Assembly: GCA_024123915.1 (NCBI GenBank)
Contig: CP099650.1
Span: forward strand, 3,162,001 to 3,226,000
Length of the DNA: 64,000 bases
Direction of reading: 5' to 3'
Source of the DNA: Oxalobacteraceae bacterium OTU3CAMAD1
GTDB taxonomy: Bacteria; Pseudomonadota; Gammaproteobacteria; Burkholderiales; Burkholderiaceae_D
The notes under the pieces were generated by a model, which was given only the letters and a program-made list of their open reading frames with translations, ran no database searches and had not been told where the DNA came from. The translations under genes and the position numbers were made by a program. Positions within the stretch are counted from its first letter, which is position 1. Every line of letters starts with the position of its first letter. Below, piece by piece: positions 58,942-64,000 of this stretch.

Positions 58942-59800
58942 CGAGGTTGCGGGCGTGGAAGCGAATGTGGTCTTCCATGAACGTCGAGATGAAGTAGTAG
59001 CCATGGTCGTAGCGCGCGTGCCGCCGCAGTTCCAGCGGCTGCGCGGCGCTGCGGCAGGCTTCCTCGAACGTTTCCGGATACAGCTGCTCGGCCAGGAATT
59101 TATCGCCCAATCCCTGGTCGATCAGGATACCGGCGGGGAAGGGCGTTTTCAGATCGGCCATCAATAAGCTGGCGTCGTACTGCGCCCACGCGGACTTGTC
59201 GTCGCCGAGGTAGCCGCTGAATGCTTTGTGGCCCCACGGGCACTTCGACGGCGCGGCGATTGGCGCGAACGCCGACACCGAGCGGAATACGTCCGGCCGT
59301 CTCAACGCCATCGTCAGCGCGCCATGTCCGCCCATCGAATGGCCGAAGATACCGAGGCGCGCGCCGTCGACCGGCAGCTCTTGCACCACCAGTTCGCGCA
59401 GTTCGTGAATGTAGCTGTACATCCGGTAGTGCCGCGACCACGGCTCCCGTGTTGCGTCCAGATAAAAGCCGGCGCCGACGCCGAAATCCCAGCTGTCCGC
59501 TTCACCGGCGACACCGGCGCCGCGCGGGCTGGTGTCGGGAGCGATCAGGATCAGCCCCGCTTGCGCCGCAGCGCGCTGCGCGCCGGCCTTGATCATGAAG
59601 GTCTCTTCGTTGCACGTCAGTCCCGCGAGATAGAACAGCGCCGGCATGCGGCTATGATCGCCATCGGCACCATCGGCACCATCGGCACGCTCGGGAATGA
59701 AGACCGAAAAGCGCATCGGCAGGCCGATCTCGCGCGAGTCGTGGCGGTAGAAACGCTGGGTGCCGCCGAAGCAGGCGTGTTCACTGATTAGTTCAAGCAT
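58931..59800 (-). CDS. fghA: S-formylglutathione hydrolase
   Basis: A 289-residue alpha/beta hydrolase that cleaves S-formylglutathione to formate and glutathione in formaldehyde detoxification. The serine elbow is [10 protein letters not shown] with Ser155, the oxyanion region reads [12 protein letters not shown], and DQGLGDKF plus YDHGYYFI carry the Asp and His of the triad. An Ala-Asp-Gly repeat insertion (residues 39-47) comes from a 9-bp tandem repeat. The partner formaldehyde dehydrogenase gene is not adjacent. Confidence 0.95.
   Translation of the reverse strand: MLELISEHACFGGTQRFYRHDSREIGLPMRFSVFIPERADGADGADGDHSRMPALFYLAGLTCNEETFMIKAGAQRAAAQAGLILIAPDTSPRGAGVAGEADSWDFGVGAGFYLDATREPWSRHYRMYSYIHELRELVVQELPVDGARLGIFGHSMGGHGALTMALRRPDVFRSVSAFAPIAAPSKCPWGHKAFSGYLGDDKSAWAQYDASLLMADLKTPFPAGILIDQGLGDKFLAEQLYPETFEEACRSAAQPLELRRHARYDHGYYFISTFMEDHIRFHARNLATV
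59662..59688. repeat. 9-bp tandem repeat, three copies, inside fghA
   Basis: CATCGGCAC occurs three times in perfect tandem. In fghA it encodes repeated Ala-Asp-Gly in a surface loop near residues 39-47. Copy number can vary without shifting the frame. Confidence 0.85.
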
Positions 59801-59886
59801 GTGTTTTTCCTATGTTCCCTAGCGAACAGTCGTGGTGCGGTTTATCGGCCATAATAATCGAAGTATGGTTTACAGAGGAGAAGTAC

Positions 59887-61074
59887 ATGCCGGATATTCA
59901 GGTCATCATGGCTGATTTGGGCTGGCCGCTCGCGATTGCGCTGGCTTGGCTGTCGGGAGAATTCCTGCATCGCTGGACGAAGCTTCCACGCATCAGCGTC
60001 TACGGCATCGTCGGATTTTTACTGGCGCAGGCTTTCCCCGCAGCGCTCAGCAGTGGCGCGTCGAGCACCGTCACCACTCTGGCCAATCTGGCTTTCGGAC
60101 TGATACTGTTTGAATTCGGTTATCGCATCAATCTGCGCTGGCTGAGGATTAATCCGTGGATCGCGGTCAGCGGCCTGGCGGAATCGGCCGCCACTTTCGG
60201 CGTCGTCTATTTCATCGCATATCTCACCGGCATGCCGTCGCTGACGTCGCTGCTGCTCGCGTCGCTGGCCATGTCGACATCGCCGGCCGGCGTGCTGCGC
60301 GTGATCAATGAGCAGAACAGCTCCGGCCAGGTGACAGAGCGCGTGCTCCACCTGGTCGCGATCAATTGCGTGCTGGCGGTGTTCGTGTTCAAAGTGGTGG
60401 TGGGCTTCTGGGTGTTCCAGACCTCGGGCAGCCTGCCGCAGGCGATTTCGCACAGCCTGATCGAACTGGTGGTGTCGGCCGTCATGGGCGCCGTGATGGG
60501 CTTTATGGTGCCGGCCTTGCTGCGCCGCCTCGGCGCGCTGGCGCAGGACGGCACCGTCGCCTTCGCGCTTGGCGTGGTGCTGCTGGTCGCCGCCGCCGGC
60601 GCCTTCGATGTCTCGCCGGTGCTGGCCACGTTGACCTTCGGCCTGGCCGCGCGCCATAGCCGCGTCGCCTTCAGCCGCACCGAACGCAATTTCGGCGGCA
60701 TCGGCGAATTGCTGACGGTGCTGCTGTTCGTGTTCGCCGTCTCCACCCTGGAGTGGGAGCGCGTGGTTGACGGCGCCGGTCTCGGCATCGTGCTGCTGCT
60801 GGCGCGCTTCCTGGTCAAGACGGCCAGCGTGGCGCTGTTCGCCAAGGTGGGCGGCATCTCGTGGCGCAAGGGCGTGCTGACCGGCGTCGCGCTGGCGCCG
60901 ATGTCGGTGTTTGTCACGCTGCTGCTCGAACAAACTAAATACATGGGGATCGTGCTGGTCGACGAACTGGCGGCGCTGGCGGCGATGACGCTGCTGCTGG
61001 AAGTGGTCGGACCGATCGTCACGCAACGTGCGCTGATCTGGGCCAACGAAACCCAGGTCAGGGAGGAAAAGTAA
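59887..61074 (+). CDS. CPA2-family cation:proton antiporter
   Basis: A 395-residue membrane protein with about twelve segments of the Na+/H+ exchanger fold (KefB/GerN-like CPA2). It includes LPRISVYGIVGFLLAQAFP, FGLILFEFGYRI and LLASLAMSTSPAGVLRVINE. There is no C-terminal TrkA-N/RCK domain, unlike KefB/KefC. ATG 59887 follows GAGGAGAAGTAC. The ybdK gene starts at the very next base after its stop, so the two are co-translated. Confidence 0.87.
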   Translation: MPDIQVIMADLGWPLAIALAWLSGEFLHRWTKLPRISVYGIVGFLLAQAFPAALSSGASSTVTTLANLAFGLILFEFGYRINLRWLRINPWIAVSGLAESAATFGVVYFIAYLTGMPSLTSLLLASLAMSTSPAGVLRVINEQNSSGQVTERVLHLVAINCVLAVFVFKVVVGFWVFQTSGSLPQAISHSLIELVVSAVMGAVMGFMVPALLRRLGALAQDGTVAFALGVVLLVAAAGAFDVSPVLATLTFGLAARHSRVAFSRTERNFGGIGELLTVLLFVFAVSTLEWERVVDGAGLGIVLLLARFLVKTASVALFAKVGGISWRKGVLTGVALAPMSVFVTLLLEQTKYMGIVLVDELAALAAMTLLLEVVGPIVTQRALIWANETQVREEK

Positions 61075-62193
61075 ATGCCATTAGAACCATTCAACACATC
61101 GCAACCGCTGACGATGGGCGTGGAGCTCGAGCTCCAGCTGATCAGCCTTTCGGATTACGACCTGACGGCGTCCAGCCCGGACCTGCTGCACCTGCTGGGA
61201 CGCAAGCCGTTCCCCGGTAACGTGACGCCGGAAATCACCGAGAGCATGATCGAGATTAACAGCGACGTGCATACCAATCACACCGAACTGGTGGCGCAGT
61301 TGCAGCTGATCCGCGACACGCTGGTCACCGCCGGCGAGCAGCTGAACATCGGCATTTGCGGCGGCGGCACGCACCCGTTCCAGAAATGGTCGGACCGGAA
61401 GATCTTCTCCAAGCCGCGCTTCAAGGAAGTGTCGGAGTTGTACGGCTATCTGGCCAAGCAGTTCACGATTTTCGGCCAGCACGTGCACATCGGCTGCGCC
61501 AACGGCGACGACGCGCTGTTCCTGCTGCATTCGCTCAGCCGCTACGTGCCGCACTTTATCGCGCTGTCGTCATCGTCGCCGTATGTGCAGGGCAACGACA
61601 CCTTGTTCAATTCCGCGCGTCTGAATTCGGTGTTCGCGTTTCCGATGAGTGGACGCGCGCCGTTCGTGCAGAACTGGGCCGCCTTCGAGAACGAGTACTT
61701 CGCCAAGATGGAACACACTGGCGTGATCAAGAGCATGAAGGACTTTTACTGGGATATCCGTCCCAAGCCGGAATTCGGCACCATCGAGCTGCGCGTGTGC
61801 GACACGCCGCTGACGGTGGAGCGGGCGGCGGCGCTAGCGGTGTATCTGCAATCGTTGTGCAGCTATCTGCTGGAGCGCCGGGAAGAGGCGCCGGCCGAGG
61901 ATGACTATCTGGTGTATAACTACAACCGCTTCCAGGCTTGCCGTTTCGGGCTGGATGGCACCTTGGTGCATCCGAAGAGTTACGACAGCTTGTCGCTGCG
62001 CGAGGATATTTTGACCACGCTGCGCAAGATGGAGCCGTATGGCGCCAAGCTGGGCGCCACGGCGGGCTTGCAGCATCTGATGCAGGTCACGCACGAGGGC
62101 AGCGACGCGCATTATCTCCGGCAGCAGTTCGATCGCAGCGGTAGCGCCGAGGGCATGGTCGACGCGGCGATCCACCGGTTCCGTGGGCGATAG
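61075..62193 (+). CDS. ybdK: YbdK-type carboxylate-amine ligase (GCS2 family)
   Basis: A 372-residue ligase of the glutamate-cysteine ligase type 2 family. It opens [19 protein letters not shown] and contains [38 protein letters not shown] and [14 protein letters not shown]. YbdK proteins have weak gamma-glutamylcysteine synthetase activity in vitro; natural substrate is uncertain. It follows the CPA2 antiporter gene without a gap. A REP-like pair follows it. Confidence 0.92.
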   Translation: MPLEPFNTSQPLTMGVELELQLISLSDYDLTASSPDLLHLLGRKPFPGNVTPEITESMIEINSDVHTNHTELVAQLQLIRDTLVTAGEQLNIGICGGGTHPFQKWSDRKIFSKPRFKEVSELYGYLAKQFTIFGQHVHIGCANGDDALFLLHSLSRYVPHFIALSSSSPYVQGNDTLFNSARLNSVFAFPMSGRAPFVQNWAAFENEYFAKMEHTGVIKSMKDFYWDIRPKPEFGTIELRVCDTPLTVERAAALAVYLQSLCSYLLERREEAPAEDDYLVYNYNRFQACRFGLDGTLVHPKSYDSLSLREDILTTLRKMEPYGAKLGATAGLQHLMQVTHEGSDAHYLRQQFDRSGSAEGMVDAAIHRFRGR

Positions 62194-62212
62194 TTAGCGG
62201 TATTGGCGGACC

Positions 62213-62251
62213 ATGGCGGATTACGGCGTGCCGCCTAATCCGCCCTACGTG
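62213..62251. repeat. REP-like palindrome, long type
   Basis: ATGGCGGATTACGGCGTGCC followed by GCCTAATCCGCCCTACGTG. It is the first of two copies between the convergent ybdK and puuD-like genes, with its CTACGTG edge facing the second copy. Confidence 0.85.
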
Positions 62252-62287
62252 TCTCCGTTGTTACGCGGCCGTCGATAAATTCTGAAC

Positions 62288-62320
62288 CACGTAGGGCGGA
62301 TTAGCGTAGCGTAATCCGCC
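62288..62320. repeat. REP-like palindrome, short type
   Basis: CACGTAGGGCGGATTA followed by GCGTAGCG and TAATCCGCC. Its CACGTAG edge faces the copy at 62213-62251, the opposite arrangement to the other three pairs. Confidence 0.85.
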
Positions 62321-62354
62321 ACGATCCGCCAGCGGCCCACGCCCAAATCCACGA

Positions 62355-63359
62355 CTAAAACCGCGTCTCCCGCGCAACGCGCAGGAAGTTATCCAGAATG
62401 CCCGTGCAATCGAGCAGCTCCACGCCGCCGGCGCTGTGGAACTCCGGGTGCCACTGCAAGCCCATCACAAACGGCGCCTTGCGATACCTGATCGCTTCCA
62501 CCATATTGTCCGGCACCGACAGCGCCTCCACCACCATATCGCGGCCCAGGGTCTTGACGGCCTGATGGTGGATCGAATTGACCAACCCGGTCTGATGCCC
62601 CTTGAACAGCTTGCTCAACGACGACCCGGCCGGAAAACTGATCTCATGCCGGTTGCGGTCATACTCGTCATTCACGTGCGCCAGCGAATCGGGCACGTCC
62701 GACGCGATGTCCTGATACAAGGTGCCGCCGAAGGCCACATTGATCAGCTGGCATCCACGGCAAATCCCCAGCACCGGCTTGCCGGCCTCGACGAATTCGT
62801 GCAACAACTCCAGCTCGTACATGTCGCGCGCGCGGTCGCCGCCCCATTCGGGCCGGGTCGGCGTTTCCGAGTAACTCTGCGGCGAGACGTCGGCGCCGCC
62901 CTGCAGCACCAGGCCGTCGAGGTGGCGCGCATAGTCGCGCAGGCGGATGTTGGATGGGTGCAGCAGACCATCGGTATTGACGGTGGGGATCATAAACACC
63001 AGCACGTCGCGCGACATGACCCATTGCGCAATCGATTCCTCCAGGTATTGCAGGTTCTTGCTGCGCAGGCCGGTGGCGCCGGCTTCCGGGTGGAAAATCC
63101 GCGCCGACACGCCGATGTGCAGCGGCCGCTGAATGATGTGGCGCGTGATCGATGCGGCGACCCGGCGGTAGCGTGCCATGACGACCCGGCCCCACAGGCT
63201 GAAGACGTTGTCGCCCGGGTCGAGGTAGCGGGGCGTGCCCACCTCGGGGCGCGTCGAGCGGCGCTCGTGGTCGCTGGCGCGGCGGTGAGGCGTTTCCTGC
63301 ACGTGCACGTCTTCTGGCGGTACGTCTATGATGTCCTTATCGTCCGGCCCGGTGCTCAT
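62355..63359 (-). CDS. PuuD-like gamma-glutamyl hydrolase (peptidase C26)
   Basis: A 334-residue class I glutamine amidotransferase-like hydrolase. The nucleophile is Cys200 in GICRGCQLINVAFGG, and LQWHPEFH carries the His-Glu pair. PuuD cleaves gamma-glutamyl-GABA in putrescine degradation; relatives cleave other gamma-glutamyl amides. It has an N-terminal extension of about 80 residues before the usual start at HIGVSARI. ATG 63359 has GAGGGA just upstream; an ATG at 63371 lacks a site. It faces ybdK, which forms gamma-glutamyl bonds. Confidence 0.9.
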   Translation of the reverse strand: MSTGPDDKDIIDVPPEDVHVQETPHRRASDHERRSTRPEVGTPRYLDPGDNVFSLWGRVVMARYRRVAASITRHIIQRPLHIGVSARIFHPEAGATGLRSKNLQYLEESIAQWVMSRDVLVFMIPTVNTDGLLHPSNIRLRDYARHLDGLVLQGGADVSPQSYSETPTRPEWGGDRARDMYELELLHEFVEAGKPVLGICRGCQLINVAFGGTLYQDIASDVPDSLAHVNDEYDRNRHEISFPAGSSLSKLFKGHQTGLVNSIHHQAVKTLGRDMVVEALSVPDNMVEAIRYRKAPFVMGLQWHPEFHSAGGVELLDCTGILDNFLRVARETRF

Positions 63360-63425
63360 GCTGTCCCTCATTTACTATTGACATGATGCCAGTGTGCCAT
63401 ACACCGGCGTCGACGGTCGCCCGGT

Positions 63426-64000
63426 TCACAAATCCTTACAACTGTCGGTTGTGACCAGGTCGAGCAGACCGTCGGCGAAGCCGGCCACCAGAGGATCGGC
63501 CTCGCGCAGGCAAACCAGACCGACGGCCGACAGTAGCTTGCCGTTTGCCAGTGGCACGAAACACACGCCGTCCGGCGCCATCAACCGCATGCATTCCGGC
63601 ACGATGGCGATGCCCAGGCCGGCCGCGATCAGGCTCAGCTGCGACGATTTGCGCGACAGCGCCCGGGCCGGTGTCGGAAAGAAACCCTGTTCCAGGCACA
63701 GGTTGGCGACCAGGTAGCTCAGGCCGCCCCGGTCCTTGTGCGGTATCGAGATGAACTTTTCCTTGCTCAGGCTGGCCAGTTCGACGTTGTCGAGCGCGGC
63801 CAGCGGCGAGTGGTGCGACACGGCCACCATCAGCCGCTCGGTCGACACTTGCCGCACATGGATGTGCGGATATTTGCGCAAGGTGGGCAGGCGGATCAGG
63901 CCGATGTCGGCGCGGCCTTCCTCGATATCGAGGGTCTGGTTGTCCGACGGCGCCATCGATACTTCCAGGGTCACGCCGGGGGACAGTTCGAGCAGCCGGG
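63426..64000 (-). CDS. LysR-type regulator, effector domain, N-terminal part outside window
   Basis: The frame is open to the right edge, so the DNA-binding domain lies outside. The visible part is a LysR substrate-binding domain: LLELSPGVTLEV, EGRADIGLIRLP, VAVSHHSPLAA, SLIAAGLGIAIVPECM. It lies just upstream of the puuD-like gene on the same strand, 66 bases away, so it may regulate it. Effector unknown. Confidence 0.88.
   Translation of the reverse strand, partial: RLLELSPGVTLEVSMAPSDNQTLDIEEGRADIGLIRLPTLRKYPHIHVRQVSTERLMVAVSHHSPLAALDNVELASLSKEKFISIPHKDRGGLSYLVANLCLEQGFFPTPARALSRKSSQLSLIAAGLGIAIVPECMRLMAPDGVCFVPLANGKLLSAVGLVCLREADPLVAGFADGLLDLVTTDSCKDL

Noticed and set aside
19020..62320. 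Short frames encoding peptides with NPPYV or ALIRPTC
   Set aside because: They are translations of the REP-like palindromes and not genes.
1..64000. CRISPR arrays, prophage or integrative-element structure
   Set aside because: No regularly spaced direct repeats, integrase gene or attachment-site duplication near tRNA-Gly was seen. The only mobile element is the IS3 copy.

Overview
The window is GC-rich, gene-dense DNA from a betaproteobacterium, most probably an Oxalobacteraceae member (Massilia/Duganella/Janthinobacterium group). This placement rests on gene content and style: a PEP-CTERM protein with the VPEAETYAMLLAGLG anchor, a large Caulobacter-type TonB receptor, CheV, LytS/LytTR and many ATGA/GTGA stop-start overlaps. 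No 16S gene is present, so it is an inference. No gene-free stretch exceeds about 300 bases.

Layout. 1-4487: end of a hybrid histidine kinase and an overlapping REC-GAF-GGDEF-EAL-REC protein. 4591-5783: a PEP-CTERM protein and a small DUF4126-like membrane protein. 5944-7253: a complete IS3-family insertion sequence with inverted repeats, a 3-bp target duplication and an intact A AAA AAG frameshift site.

7280-32962 is the centrepiece: an arabinan/L-arabinose utilisation locus. A TonB-dependent receptor takes up oligosaccharides. Secreted or lipid-anchored hydrolases (GH97, GH51, two GH43, GH127) cut arabinan and arabinosides. A GPH symporter with a cytoplasmic GH43, and a YtfQRT-YjfF-type ABC importer, bring sugars inside. 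Aldose epimerase, an SDR sugar dehydrogenase, pentonate dehydratase, an AraD1-type FAH-fold protein and 2,5-dioxovalerate dehydrogenase form a non-phosphorylative route to 2-oxoglutarate. Three transcription units start from promoters with the same architecture: an inverted repeat CGATAY-N8-RTATCG, 18 bases, a TTGGWW -35, 18 bases, and a TARKAT -10. A LysR regulator closes the locus and has a degenerate copy of the operator beside its own start.

33107-37026: a 16-cysteine copper-storage-like protein, a MarR-GNAT fusion and a penicillin-acylase family enzyme. 37111-51244: a glycan-assembly region of three transcription units holding a carbamoyltransferase, a dimethylformamidase-like protein, three GT9, one GT2 and two GT4 glycosyltransferases, DUF4254 and DUF2795 proteins, an ATM1-type ABC exporter, an SDR and a GmhB-like phosphatase. 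It looks like a heptose-containing, carbamoylated surface glycan pathway of unknown structure. 51368-58941: acyltransferase, VOC protein, LytTR/LytS pair, CPA1 antiporter, tRNA-Gly, cheV and a DJ-1/PfpI protein. 58931-63359: S-formylglutathione hydrolase, CPA2 antiporter, YbdK-type ligase and a PuuD-like gamma-glutamyl hydrolase. A truncated LysR gene runs off the right edge.

Seven sites carry a REP-like palindrome (GTAGGGCGGATTA...TAATCCGCC). All lie just past gene 3' ends, and all four paired sites lie between convergent genes.
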